A stretch of DNA of 60,000 nucleotides from Tubiluchus corallicola (taxonomy: Eukaryota; Priapulida; Priapulimorpha; Priapulimorphida; Tubiluchidae): positions 188,001 to 248,000 of the forward strand of contig JAQGDQ010000252.1 in the NCBI GenBank assembly GCA_030141605.1, read 5' to 3'. Numbering within the stretch: position 1 is the first letter of the stretch; every line of letters begins with the position of its first letter. The translations under genes and the position numbers were made by a program. This document shows positions 35,601 to 50,600 of the stretch, piece by piece. Under the pieces are notes generated by a model, which made no database searches, was not told where the DNA came from, and was given only the letters and a program-made list of their open reading frames with translations.

Positions 35601-38600
35601 ATTATTTATGATTTTACATGCTGACTGACTGCTAAATGCTATTTGCATCAAGCCATTTATATGCCTTTAGGCACCTGGATCCAAACTTTATGCAAAGGAA
35701 TTTCAGTTGCAAGCTATAGCAACTATGTAGATGAAATTGTCTCAAGGTCACCATGGGGTTTGGTTTTTACTTTGCAGTGTTTAACTGCTAACTTTGTAGG
35801 GCTTCAACATTAACGAAAGTCAGTAATTAGGTATTGCTAAGAAATAAAGATAGATGGTTTCAAATAAGCAGTAAGAAATTAATAAAATGTTTAATTTATG
35901 TGAATTAAACAGCACTGATTTTTGCCTCTGGAATGTATCTCAATTCTTTTGCTTTCTATAGAAGTTTTTTCTTCGTTTAACGTCTCGCTTAACGTCGTTA
36001 TGCAAGTACTTACTGTATACTATACTAATTTTTTGCATTCCTGGAAATTAAAATCTGTTTTTATTGTAATAGTTTTATTTTATTTTCTTAGCTGTCTATG
36101 TTCTTTCCGATAATTTGCAGCTTTATTATGTCTTTTCTAGGCAAGAAATAAAATAAGTAACATACCAGCTTCACTTAACACAACGGGATTGGATAGAGAA
36201 GGTAGTATAGTTAGATTTTTTTGTTCTAGACAAATTAAACATATTTGGGAATAATTTATGCTCACCTACAGTGTCTTGCAGCATTGTGAGCAAGGTATAG
36301 TTGCTAACTTACAATAAATTTACTGTTTTCAAAACTTTGAGCTAATCATGTTCACAGGTCTCCTGCCAAGAATCAAATTCTTTTTGCAATATTTCATCTG
36401 CATCATGATCGCTGCTTTGTCATTAACGAGTAACCGATAATTGTATAATACCAATAGTTCCAAATTAATTATGTGTTAATTATGTAATAAGTAAGTATAT
36501 CTATGACATAGTTGCCAGATACTGACTTTTGAGCCAGAATATACACAGTTTACACTGTCGTACTGTTAATTTTCAATTTTGTGTATGCACTTTTTGCGCT
36601 AGATCTTCTGCTAGAACTGAACAATTCGCAGGGAATTCTGAAGAAATTTATGAATAACACTATGGGGCCTATTGATAATGTAAGAAGCTTACACTTCATA
36701 GCTTTACTAATGTTTGCATTACTTCTTTTATTCATTTACTGTGTTTTTCTCAATCAGTACCTACTTGGTTTACCTATTTTTGTGTGCATTGGATTTTGTT
36801 GCATTAACTATCTGTCAATAAGCCTGTTGTCCTATGCCTCATCTTGTCTTCGTGTGTCTTAGTATTTTATGTACAGTTTCTGCTATATTTTGATATTTTG
36901 TTTGTAAACATTTTGCTTTAATATGCAAGTGTAGTAAGGAACTCCTAAATGTTACCTTTTAAAATGTATTATCTTAATCACTGCTTGCAGTAAATTACCT
37001 GGTTAATATTGAATTCTGTTTAGGTGTTTGAAGCTTTTAACTATTATGCTGAAAAATCTGTTGAAATACTAAAGAGGGCTATGGACACTCTTTCTATGTA
37101 CAGTGAAATTTATAGGTATTGTTTAATGCATTAGTTGTACTATGTTTAATAACCACAGTTTGTTGAAGATGATTGTAATTCTTGTAAATTACGACACTAT
37201 AGTGTAACAAGAATGTGGTTAGCGGTTACTGTTACTCCTAGTGTATGTTACTCCTACTGATTTTAAGTTTAAAAATAAAAGCCCAAAATGGAGATTGTCA
37301 AAATCCTGTAAATAAAATGTTCATAAATCTGTAACTAACTGCGACTATATTTGTTTTTTATGTATCTTTGAATAAGCATTCACTGGTATGTACACTTTAC
37401 ATACTTCTTTTGTCATTAAATGCTTTCCTGTTTTTAAGGTCCCCCGACGTAGATAGTCTGGGGATGCTACAATATCATGGAGTGTCCATCGTCCATCATC
37501 AGTCCACAATTTGAGTTTAATTAAGTTATATGCAAGCGCTAGGAGTAACTTTGAGTTTGTGACCTTAAGGCAACATCCTGGTTAAAGGTCTTTGTTCTTG
37601 ACAGCATGTCCAGAACAGCTGCAAGTGATAGAAATGTGGCTGTACTGCTATACTGGTGTAAGGATCCGAGTCGTCTCGATGTTGTACATTATATTATCAG
37701 GTTATGTGTAATTTAGTTACGTATATTGCTATTTATATAAAGTGCAATCACATCACTTAGTTTTGTCTTCAAGTTAATGGTTCGTATACCATTTTTAATA
37801 TAAAATAATGAATTGACAGTATATGGGAGGGTGGATTCAATTAGAGCAAGAGTGATAAGAAATGTGTCCTATTTATTAAAGTGATTTAAAATCAGTTCTG
37901 TTTTTTAGTGTGATGTGAAGCTGCTGTAATATTTTTGTTAAAATCTCAAAAAGTACAAAAATATAGCACAGTATGTATTGCAATACGACAGAACATGTCA
38001 CTGTATAGATATTACAATATTGGAATCATAATCATTACCCGACACTCAAAACCATTTGATTATTTTTCTGAGTTTTTTTGCTTTTAGAGGTTATGCCATA
38101 CTTGCTTTCGTGTTGATTCCTGTTTTCATAACAGTAGTAGGTGTCGGTGGAGTAGCATTTGGTTGCATTGGACGAATTACCAGCCATGGCAGCTATTGCA
38201 GAAATTCTTGTTCTGGAACTGGGGCAAATATGATAATGATGTATGTATTGCTCGTAACATGTTCTTTATATTTAAGACTATCATTTAATTGATATTTGTT
38301 GCCTTGCATGCTCTTATATGGTTTATCTAAGCAGTAATGTTCTATATGAACAACCATAGACAAGCGGTTTTGTGAAATGAGACCAGTTCATAAATTCCAA
38401 CATTCCACACACAGTTTTCCTGAAAAAACTGTTCATTCAATGAAACTAAGTATGCGTAACAACAATAACCATAGCACCAACAGTAGCAACAGCAGTAGTA
38501 GCAGTAACAATAACAACATCATCATTATCATCATCATCATCATCATAAACATCATCATCATCATCAACAGCAATGACAATGACTATAACCACAACAATTT

Positions 38601-41600
38601 TTTAACTAACTGCAAGGAAAATTAATTAGAACATTTTATTTGTACAGTGATCGACTGAGTATCTAATAAGCGTATTCAAGTTTTTATCACTACGTATAAG
38701 TTGACAAACTAAGAATATTTGTTTCGCTTTAGACTTTATTTTGTGGAATGCCAAAGACTAGTAATAATTATTAGATCAGTAGCTGCTGTAAATCATGTTA
38801 CCTAACTTTCTAATCACAATTATTGTCAATAACCAAAATTACTGCTACAAGAATTGTGTCATCCTGTTGAGTTCCCTACTGCCCTTATACGTAAAAACTA
38901 TGTACTCCACTGAACATTCCTCTTGGGAGCTTGTGTCATATATTGGGTGACACCAAAAAATGTACAAAAGTTTAGACTACAACAGTATTAGGAGCAATTA
39001 CTGTATAAAACTTCACAATGTGATAATGCAATACATTAACTTTTGGTTGTAAAAGTTACAAGTTTATATTTTTAGTAGTTTTCAAGTGACTGCTGAAAAA
39101 ATTAATAGTCAGGACAATTATCGCCTAATCTCCAACTGAAAAACAGCCAGGTTGATTAGAAATCACTCAATACATAGCAACGAAACAGTAAAGAAATCAG
39201 CTAGTTTGCATCAACGTCTTCACAACAAAAAATAAAGTACTGATAAAGATTTGTTGTTAAAGAAAAAATTGTACTTATTCATCTGGGTTACTTTTTCTGG
39301 AATTACCTTAAAGAGAAACTGTATGAAGACTGGACAGAGCCGTTTGATGCAGAGGAACTGAAGGTGAAAATTGATGAGTGGTACCCTTCAAGGAGTAGGA
39401 AACCGTGCCGGCTGTTGGAAAAAATGCCTTCATCTAGTTTGCATTGACAATGGTGCACATTTGCAGCATTTGTTGCAAATTTTAACAATAGTGATACTAA
39501 AATTTTCCTGGCATTTATTTTTCTGACATGTTGATTTAAAACGTGTTTATTTTTAGAAAAATCTGAGGGAAAAACATGAAATTTTTGCTGTAACTATTGG
39601 CAAAACACACAGCCCTAGAATAACTTAGTCACTCTTACAGATGGCTGAATGTGATCTCTCTGTGTGTGTCGCGAAAAGATAATCATGCCAAGAGTTTAAA
39701 AAACAAGATATTTTGCATTAAATAGAGGTTATCAATCAAGCAATGCTACTGTGGTTAAAAAATCTCAGCATAACATGTGTTTTCAAGAAATTTAAGTTCG
39801 TGGTCTGGATGGGATGAGAGGTTTGGGAATGGAGTTTGGGATGGGACCGAATGTTCGGGAATGGTGTTCGAAGTTTAAGAAAAGTTCGGGGTCGGAATCA
39901 TGGTGACTCTTATCTCAAATGCCGCTGTTTGAGAATCGCTTGCCTTGAATCTATCTACTTCTTTTGGCAATGTTATTATACTCCTACTTAAAATTCAGGC
40001 TCAGAGCAAACATGGTATTTGCCTGCTACATATTGGAATCATTTTTTCTGGTTAGGACTTGTCAGAATGCTTTTCTAAATTGAGAATTGCACACTGTATA
40101 TATGAAATTGTTCAAGCAACTGTTGAATGTACCTATACAAGAATGTGTAGCATCAGTGACAGTGATGCTTCTGGATGTACAGCAGATAATGACACTGAAT
40201 TGGTCAACGTAAAATGGCAGCCACCAACCAAAAAAAAAAACAGTTGCTGCTACAGCTAATTTTACAGTTGCTCATATGTGATTTTTATTTTGCAATTCAT
40301 TTAAAGGCCACTCGCTGTCTCGTATTCCTCGCATCTGTTTTCGAAGCACCTTCCATATCCTTGTGTACATCAGAGTAAGTATAGCAAATGGGATAAAATA
40401 AAATGAATCCAGTAAGAGAATAATTGAAAGCTATCCATCTAGATTCATCAATAAGTATAAGAATGACATTGGCCACATACACACTGTATATTTAACAGAT
40501 TTCTCTGTCACGTATATTATATTTCAGCGGTTGTATGATAGTTGTATACCATTCTGATGCTATGGCAACAATGTGACTAATGCTTGCATTTATGCTTAAG
40601 ACACCCAACAACATAATCGGGTAGGAAATAATTGAAAATCCGGCACTTCCCATTTTTAGAAAACGGGCATAAACGATGTATTTATACGAACTATCACATC
40701 AATAACAACAAGTGAAGCAACTAGTTTGTTTTTGTTCTTAGCTGCTGCGACTGATATATAGCTAAAAGTACTAAAATATTACCTGGCACTGCAGTCACAA
40801 ATATGAACACCAACAAAGCAATTTCAACGTTAGCAGTAGTACCAATTTGGCTCCTTGAATAACTGACATTTAGTACCTCGGAATTGTTGACAAGTATCAT
40901 GTTTGACATTTTGTTAGTTTTTAGCAAGTTAATTAAATCCATGGAAATTTTTCTGTTTCTGCTGGACTTTAACTGTTAAAGGTCTTTGGCGAAAGTTTTT
41001 ACAAATGTTCAACATTTGATTATTCATGAGATTTTTTATCTTTGTCTTACATATTTTGGTTAAACATGCTAAATGCACAACAACTAACACTTTTATTGTA
41101 CATTAGTGAATATTGCTGCTGTGTGAATGTACGTACTTTGAGCTTGTGTGTAACACCTGTTTTTGTTACAAATGCATTACATAGTGTGTGGTTGACAAGG
41201 AACATAATAAAACATCTGAAAAGTTTTATTTTTGATGGTGATAATGTATTCATCTAAAATTGTTTCAGTTTTGCTACTTGTTGATTCAGCAGCTTGTGTT
41301 CTAAAAACTGCTTTGTGATTTGCTTGCAATAGTCAAGATTTACTAAGTGCAAGACTAGCATTTAATTATTTATAACTGTTTATTATTATTTATTATTTAT
41401 TAATATTATGTGTATGTTACTATCTTAAGTTTGTGTTTATGTACATTCATGTTGTACCATTGGGTTTATACATCAAGGTTTGATGTTGTGTCATTGGTTT
41501 AAATTGTTGAGTTTGACTTGAGTAATAGTGTTCTTGATAAGGTGGTATAGGTTTTTATTTGTAGTGCTGTATATGTGTGTAATTGTATCTTTATAATCGG

Positions 41601-44600
41601 TGTATGCATTCTGCGATTTGTAATTATGATTACCCAATAAAATATAAGATAAAATATAAAAATATAATCTGTGTTCAATAATGACAGCAAAACTTGCTGT
41701 CGAATGTCAACTAAACTTGAGTTTTGCAAAGAGCAACTGTTTTTTAATATTAAATATAATATAATATATATTATATTTAATATAAAATAGGTATTTTGAT
41801 TTGGTAACGTTAAAGTAACCTTGTCATCTTCAAGTTCTGTGCACAATAATACAACTTCTGTGCCAGTGGCGACTCATGTATAGGCATTGTGGAACTGCAG
41901 CACCCCCTTTTTTCACTCGATATTATTGATAACATACAATATAATGAGTCTTTTTTCTTTAATTTCTTCTTTATACTTAAACATGGTTGTAAATCCTTGT
42001 GTGGAACTGTGCGTTTCACAGTTCCAGTAATGCAGTATTTGGCTATTATGCGCATACTACCATGCGATTGCACATGTGTCGGAGACAAGGTGTTGCTTGC
42101 CAGGCAGAGAGAGCACCGTCACTCATGCAATGCCAACCCTGTTGTCTATGGAGAAAATGGAGAAAATTATTAATTTTCATTTTACACAGAATTAAAACAA
42201 TGGTTAAACATTTTCTGAAACAGCATCCCCACTAATTTAAGCCATGAGCAGCCACTGTTCTGTGCGAAATAGGGTGATATGTAGGTGATACTGCTTTATG
42301 TAACTAAAGGGTTTCCTGAAGCTTTAATTTATGAAGCAGTTAAAAAAAGTTCATGTTGCTAAGTTAGCAGACCAATCAAGAAATTATTCTTTTACAGATC
42401 TGCTTACACGATGTGTTACATGGTTGGGTTCTATTGCCTGCTGTTTATCACATTCTTTATGCTTTCCGTCATTATCTTACTGGTGTGCCACGATGTCAAA
42501 AACATGTTTGCTTTTGAACAAATGGATAATCCCGATTTCTGGGAAGGCAGGACTCACCCTCTTCATTCCATTTTCCCAGAAAAAGTTGGATTCAAAGATG
42601 TCGTCCAGTAAGTTGCAACATGTTAATTAGTAGTTGTTATTTTACATTTAATATTCATTATTCTAGTTTGCCATTTGGTGGCACTATGAATAAAGACCGT
42701 ACAAATGTTGTGCTGGTCACATGTTGTTTTCTGTTGTTTTTCACATTTGTGTAAATAGTTAACATGAGACGACATTTGTTTCACATTTCCAAGTAAAAGT
42801 ATTTCTAATAATTCAGTTTTCCTTTTAAATGTTTTATGACATTCAAGATAAATACTTTTTCTACATTTAGACAATGATTTACATGTAAAGTTTTGAAACA
42901 ACTGCTTCGTCATGGCATCATTTGTGCCAAAAGATATCATTTTTTATTAGTTTTGGTAATAGCATGTTGTCTACTGCACACGCCAGGTGATATTTGTGTT
43001 GTGTGCTTTCAGAAAATTCTTACGTCGCTATACAGTGTATAATTGATAATTACAGAAATACGATCTCATAGAATTTTTAAAAATGCGTTTATTGGAGAGC
43101 ACAAAGTCTTGCCATGTGATTGTGAAATTTATTTTCTTAACTTGTATGAATAAACAATTATTGTTAAACAATTTTTAGTAAATCAACCTAGATAAGTGAG
43201 TATGTAATGTGCAAGGTTTTCACTGCTATTAAAATTGAAAGTCTTTTTGAAATGCTTAGTCATCTAATCTACTCCAGAGAAGTTTAGTTAGCTTATTTAT
43301 TTTTCTTGGCTGAATTTCAACAACTCGTTATAGTTGATGAGTCATTAATGGTCTTAATACATGATTGTTGCTATTAGTGATGGAATAAATCCATATTTTG
43401 AATTTTGAAACCATTTTTTCTTGAAAGAAAAGTATATAAAAAGTTTGGATATAGCCTGGATTTGAACCAAGAACCCTTCACTTGTAAAGCAAATGTCAGG
43501 ATCAAATGCAAGAGCAACTGTACATCCTTATACTACTGCCCAGCTATAAGGATTTAATCGATCTGGTGGAATCATTGGTACAAGGAGCCATGACATTCAT
43601 CTTGTAGGCGAGACGTCCTTGATTCAAATCCAGGTCGTGTCACAACTTTTATTTCTTCCAAGCAAGTTAAAAAATTCACTAACTGTGGGTGTATTCTGTC
43701 ACCTCATTTTAGTGTGACTCTCTTTCTCTCTGAGATAATAGGAGTGACAATTTTTTTCATTTTAGACATTTATTGCATCATCGTGTTGTGGAAATGCCGA
43801 AAACAACAATAATAATTATTAATTGATAATTATTGTTTTGTAGAGCATTCAAGGAAAACCAAACATTTTACGATATCTTGAATCTGGGAGATAGCTTCAA
43901 TACAAGTGATTTTGCTTTAAGCAATTTTTCTTCCGTAAGTAGCATGCATGTGCAAAGTTGCAGCATTGTACTTTCGAATGAATTATAATTTTTAATTACC
44001 AAATGATAAAGGCATTGGTTAGTCCAAGAAGGATACTAGTTGTTGGGTAAATTTACTGCCAACTTACAAATTATATTATTTTTATAGTATATTTATATAG
44101 CCTAAAACAAAGCCCAGCAATGTAGTGTGATTAAATGTATAAATTTTATCTGACAAACATGTAAGCCTAAACATGCATTGAGCATTGTAATTGCGTCAAC
44201 TTTCAGTATTAATTTTACATTTGCAGCTAAACATGTTATTCTCTGAACAGGTAGATTTGAAAATAAACTGCAGTGGGTTGACAGGTGTCAAAACAAATTC
44301 AGCACTTTGCAATATTTCTCTCCATTGCACATGCTTTTATCACACTTTTACCAAATTGGCAAGTCCATATTTGCGCTTTGAGTTATGGCGAGAACATAAG
44401 TTCAAGGTGTTTTATTGCAGAAAAGACTCTTTGACCCTCATGATATGTGGCATTTTTAGGCTTTCACAAAAAATATTTATTGTAAATCTTTGTTAGGTCA
44501 TTATAGTAGCAAGTTTTACATCTTGCAGGCCAAGTTGTGGTAAGCTTTTGTTATAACATGAAACAAGTGTATTTAATAACATGACGCAAGTGTTAAAAGT

Positions 44601-47600
44601 ACAATAGTTCAAAACACATAACATATTGATAGTTATAGTATCATCGCAACTTGTCCAGATTGGTAACTGTTTGCTAAGTGCACACTGCATTTCAATGGTT
44701 CACACTATGAACTAAGACTATTAACGTCTATGACAGAAGAAGATTTTTAATGCCTATTGGTGTGTTGACATTTGAGCTCACCATACCTTGTGATTATCTC
44801 GGTTTGATCCACTTAATCTTCTAGCAAGTTGAATGTTACATGTGAACACATTTGTTTTGAACAGAAATGAGAAAATAATGGTTCCTATGAAGTTGCATCT
44901 CTATTAGAAAAACTTACAGCAATTAACAAATTCTAGCAGTTCATTTTATTTACAATGTTTTTAGGGATTGAATATGAATGCTATGAATGAATCTGGTACG
45001 GATATTCTAAGTTCTTTAGTCATACATGATAATGACACTTCAGCAGCTCATAAAAATATTCTAGAAACAGCAAATGCGTATCCAGTGAGTAATACCGATA
45101 GTGTTTCTCAGGTGAGATTTCAGTGGTTAATTATTTACAGTTTTGTTTGATCACATTAAACTAAGGATTTTCTTTTATAGTTGATGACTATTACTGCATT
45201 ATAGTATTTTTAGATATCTCAAGCTCTACATAATTTGTCCGAGTTGAATCTCACGCAAGTTATACAGAATGCTGCCGACCAAATGAATGTCAAATCTTAC
45301 GCAGTAAGTTTCATTTACGATTGCGATGCGGTTTAAAAATACTAATTGTTTTCACCATATTTGATATATAATATAATTACATTTCTTATTAGTTATGGCT
45401 ACAATTATTTGTGATAATTTTACATTTTTTGTGTTTTGTATGTGCTTTTATTGCTGGTAGTCAACTTTCTGTTTTACGATAAATTGTTTCCTATGTTCTT
45501 GCAAAATTTACTTGCAAATTAAGTAGTTAAACAGTTCCTTAATTTTATTTTTAGATTTATAAACTTGCCTATGGCAATCTTACAAACTCTACCAACATAC
45601 TGATGCAGAATACCGTTATCCCTGCCCAGAAGTTATCAGTAAGTCTCTTTAGCAGTTGCAAGTTTCGCAATGAAATGTTGAATACTTTCTTATTCGCACT
45701 TCATGCGCTTGTTTTTTCAGAGAAACAATTTTACAGTACAGTCTTGCATATAAGGTAGAGCTGAAATTTTAATTATATTTTACAATTCTAATTAGCTTTT
45801 GAAAAATTCGAGTCATTGTTTTAAAATTGCATAGGGTATGTACTCATAAGAATGATTAATGACAGTCATACTTGTAGTTAACTGACTTAAAGGAAAACTT
45901 TACAATTTTTCAGACCCTATGCCATTTTGAGGTATGACAAAAAATATACATTTATCACTGAAGATAATGCCAAAGTATGTCTGATAATTAAATATTAGCT
46001 TAGAAACTTCTTTAATGATGAGTGTGCACAGCTGGCGATAATGTTACAGTTGAACGTAGTTTTTAACAACAGAAAGTTTCTCGAGCTTGTTGCATGTGTC
46101 TGTAAAAGCAAAAATCTAAATAGAATGCTGCTGCACAACATCAACTAAGTTTCACCCCAACTCGCCCAATTTTAAGTTAAAAAATTAAAATTCCAAGTCT
46201 ATCACTGTGTTGATGCAAATGTGTGCCACGTCACAAGTGAAATGTGTTCTTGTGATCAGGTACAGTGGTTATTTTTTATGTAATGCATTTCTGAGAGCAG
46301 CACATTTACCCATCTAACAAAGAATAGAGAAATGCAAACAATTGTGATAAACTAACTGTGCAAACACGAAATTAGGCTTCGCGTTTCTTTAGCGTAAGTC
46401 ATTCTTCGCAACAATATGTTCCCTATCAATACTTTGTAGAATATATCAATGTATTATATATTCCAGGATAATACATTGATACATATATATTAACAAAATT
46501 CCACATTTTCAATGCATGTACATATTATCTATTGTTATCTGCAGATCTTTGTATATCAAAAAGTCGAGCGTTTTATTCCAATTCAGAATTTTATTTGTAA
46601 GTATATTCGTAAGAATTAAAATGGTATCTTCCTTAATGAATGACGTTAATAATTTCCCTTTACGATAATGAAGTTTTGCTTACTAATAAATATTTACTTA
46701 CTTACTTAATTACCATTATCATTATCTGCAGTTGCTATTAGTTTTATATGATTTACTTTATCTTCCAGGAAGAATTAACAGCAAATTTAACACTTTCTGA
46801 TACTTACAATACACAACTAAAGGTAATAACATTATTTGCTTAATTTACTTCATTAATAATATTTAGAATAAAACCATTATTAAAATAATATCTTATAAGC
46901 AAATGTGCAAAAATAAAACCATGCTTTACAATACTGTACTCAGTGTACTGTTTCAATTAAATGTACATATTTGTTTTTGAAAGAAAAGACAGGTCATTTA
47001 CTAAAACCATATTTATAAATACAGTAGGTGCCGCTTAGACTCATTCGCTTAATTGACTCAGAAATGCCTGAAATGGGTTGCTTCTATTCAAATATACATA
47101 AAAATATCGGAAGTTGACTCATATAACTCTGCATAATTTCTTCAATATTTTTCCTTCACCTACTTAAAATAAGATATTTGTATGCCCCAAAAGAGCCTTT
47201 CCTACTTTTATGTCATCTTTACTTCCTTTTTGTGCCATATGTATGCACGTACCTGTTTATAAGCAGGTACGTTTGTCATGCACTAATACGCTAGCGTAGC
47301 GGTTTTGCTTTGAATCTGTTACGCGCTCGCCCACTGTTACCCAAAGAATTTCTGGAAGCTAAACATTTAATCACTTGCCTAGCGGTTTCCTTTTGATGCT
47401 CTAGTTGCAAATCAGGCTTTCAGGCTTAATGAGTTAACCGTCAAAGATGCAGATACAGTAATCAGCCGGTATTCCTTGTGACTTACAAGAGTAAACATCG
47501 TACAGCAAATAAGGGCAATGTAAGTGAGCAGGCGATTTAGCTGTTTTAGTCACACACAACAGATTTTCTACGTTTTTATAATTGGGCCAACTTCTTCGCG

Positions 47601-50600
47601 AAAAAATGAAGTAGCCGACTTTGAAGGAATTTTTGTAATTTTTGCAAATAAACAGACTTAGAAAAGTCTGTGATTTAGAAAAGTATACTTTTTAATTTAT
47701 TGCTAATTCACTTATATAAGTTAATATTTTAAAATATTCTTTCTAATTTTTAACTGAACAAAGGAATTTAGACATTACTTCGTTTCTAAAATTCATTGAA
47801 AACCTTTGCATTTGCAATGCATAGTAAGCAGATGACTCATGCTCTATTACGTCGGCCCCAAAGTGAGTCTATTACGTGGCGCCTACTGTAGCAAATTTAA
47901 AAATCTTAAGTCTTTGTGACAGCAAGTTGACAGTGTGTACTTGCAATATTATTCATCCATAGCTAGAAAGTACCTTAACAAATGCATAAGTGGTAATTAT
48001 CAAAATGCATTTCTAATATAAACAACAGTATAATGTAATGGCTTGCAGACAGATTTGTTGTACATTGTCATGTATTCTCTGTCTTCTGACAGTTTCTTCT
48101 GAACATGACATTTTCAACGGATTACGTTCTCTAAAATGTCATCCGCAGTTGACAATGCTGACTACGTTTCCAGAGAAAGCTCTTCCTAACTGGATTTTAC
48201 GTTATCTACGAGTACAAAGAATAGTGCATGAAAGAATTGCCCCTGCATCTATCAAACACTTTTAAGAACATTGTGGCACACAAACCTCTCAAAGCAATTG
48301 CTTTGTCGGCTATGATTACCGTTTTTGTACTTTGAGATCCGTATTTTTCAGAAAGCTACAGCTGAGATGCACTCGCTATTCGATGAATTACAGAACTACC
48401 TCAATATCGATGCAATAGACGATTTTGGAGAAGTAATTGGCTACTTCTTTTAAGAGATTCTATTTTAAGTTTGGTTTAAATAAGAATCTGATTTTAATCT
48501 GTAACTTCAAATAATACGAAACGTAGTTAAAATCAAGAGAGTGGCAGAAATAGAAATGATTTTGTTAGCTAGTAGTATTGCTTTTATTCTCGTTGACATT
48601 ATCCAACTGTAAAAATCACAATTCTAATATGTTTGGTGATTGAATGTATCTAAAAATGGATTATCCTTCATTTCAGAGTGCTGTTTCATTCAAGGAGGGT
48701 ATTATAAAGATAGTGACAGAGTATTTAGACAACTTAGTGCTTTCTGTAAGTATAAAATTACTGTTGTGTCATGAAAAAACATTTAAGTAGGCCATCCTAT
48801 TTGAAATGTGTCCAACTTCTGCTTTAATTGCACTGTAGTAACTAATCTATTCATTAATTATTTCATTAATAATTCGTTAGTAATTCATTAATTAATTTAT
48901 ACACAGCAATTAATTTTGATATGTTTGAACGATTTATAGCTATGTTTATATGATGTTTGTTTTAAATGCAGTGTGAGAAAAGCAGCAACATAAACCAAAT
49001 TCATTTAGTTGCACAAACTCACTCTGAACTTTATTATTGATTGCTTTTCCATGTACACTACCTTGTGAATGACTTGATTAAACTAGAAAGCTCAAACCAA
49101 CTAAACCTGGTTAACCTTGAGCACTGCAACAGAAACCAATCAAGTGAGAAAATTATTACATTCAGGAACTGTATTATCACTTCCTCTGCTGTTACTGAAA
49201 AGAGTTTATAAAGTTCGTTCAATTTGCTCTTTGTAGTTTTGTACAATAATAATAGTGATGTAGAATAGAAAGAAATAGCACCTTTTTTGAGCGAGCCATC
49301 GTGTTATATACATTTTTAGAGTTTTCTCCAGTAATAATAGTCGTATGGCGCGGAAAGGAAGGCTCGCTTTATTTTGAGTGAACCAGTTTTACTCCTGTCC
49401 TGTCCATAGTGCAGCCATATAGGGAAGCTATGCTTATTTCTATGTTTGCGAAAAATGTTTAGAAGGATTTAGTAATAAAAGTGTGATAAGTGCTTCGTGT
49501 AATTACTAAAATCACTTTAGTCATGATCATCACAATTTCACACTTGGATGCTTCCATTTCGCTCTTTGGCACCACCCGTTTTGAATACCCATTCTTGCAG
49601 CAGTAATGTCATTCTTTGGCTGAGGAAATGCAGTGTACTGTCAGCTTACATCAAAAGTATAAATAGTGTTTTACAAAAAATTACAAATTTCTGATATTTC
49701 TGTGTGAACTGAATTAATTTAAGCAGTACATGCTTACGGATGCCCTTTCAAAAAGTCACGAAGTTCACCACTAGTGTCATGTTTATCAATTGAATGGTGG
49801 CTTCTACTGGGTTTGAAAATTTCTGTACAGTAGTAATTTAAAGTAACTTTATACTTTTTTGCAAATTTCTTTGTTATAATTTTCTAGGTTTAAGTGGTAA
49901 CGATAAAATGAACCAACATGCTAAGCGATTTTTCTTTTCTTTAAAGAAATAATGTTTAATGCAGTTTAACCAATATGCCATGAGACTTACTGTTGATTAC
50001 CTGTACATAGCTACTTTTGTAATTTTAAGTAGTAGCTCATCTGTTGTATTAGTGCAGGATATAGGTAGACAGCCACTACCAGGCAGCAGTAGACAAGGGA
50101 TATGGAAGAATGCTTTTCATTAGCCACATGATCAGTAAAATAGAGAGCACTTGGCAGAGATTTTCTTCTGCAGCGTTGGGTGAAAATGTGCATTTGGTTT
50201 TACGACAGTGGACCATTATTCACTTTGACTACACCCAACCTTCTAATCAATCTAGATTTTTAGAATTTTGAAGCATGATTTCTACTGAAAAAAGTTTTAC
50301 TTAATAATTATTGTTAACAATGATTTTGTTTCTTATAGTTGAAACATGACATTGGGCGTTCTGGCTTGTTCTATGACATTATTATTGCCGCTGTTCAGAT
50401 CTTAAGCTTATCTGTAGCTGATCCACTAGTAAGTTTAATACGACACTACGCATTATTTTGTTAATGTGGTCAACTTCTGAGAATGCCAGTTAGATTAATA
50501 TGAACTGTCTCTTATCAGGTGGCACAGAAAACATATCCCGAAGTTTAGACTGCAACAATATTAGAAGTGAATGGTCTATAAAATTGAAATTTCACAACAC

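Noticed and set aside
38377-38625. Asn/Ser/Ile-rich 82-codon open frame
   Set aside because: It is a translation of the microsatellite; no conserved sequence outside the repeat.
39780-39900. G-rich stretch with repeated GGGATGGGA/GTTCGGG phrases
   Set aside because: Looked like a possible G-quadruplex or hAT end, but runs of G are too short and no inverted partner or target duplication was found.
40059-40259. 66-codon plus-strand frame with Cys-rich sequence
   Set aside because: No recognisable family and no clear donor/acceptor fitting neighbouring prominin exons; it lies in the same intron as repeat debris.
43449-43553. Functional tRNA gene
   Set aside because: T-arm and a TTTACAA loop can be drawn, but the acceptor stem has mismatches and the D-to-anticodon distance is wrong.
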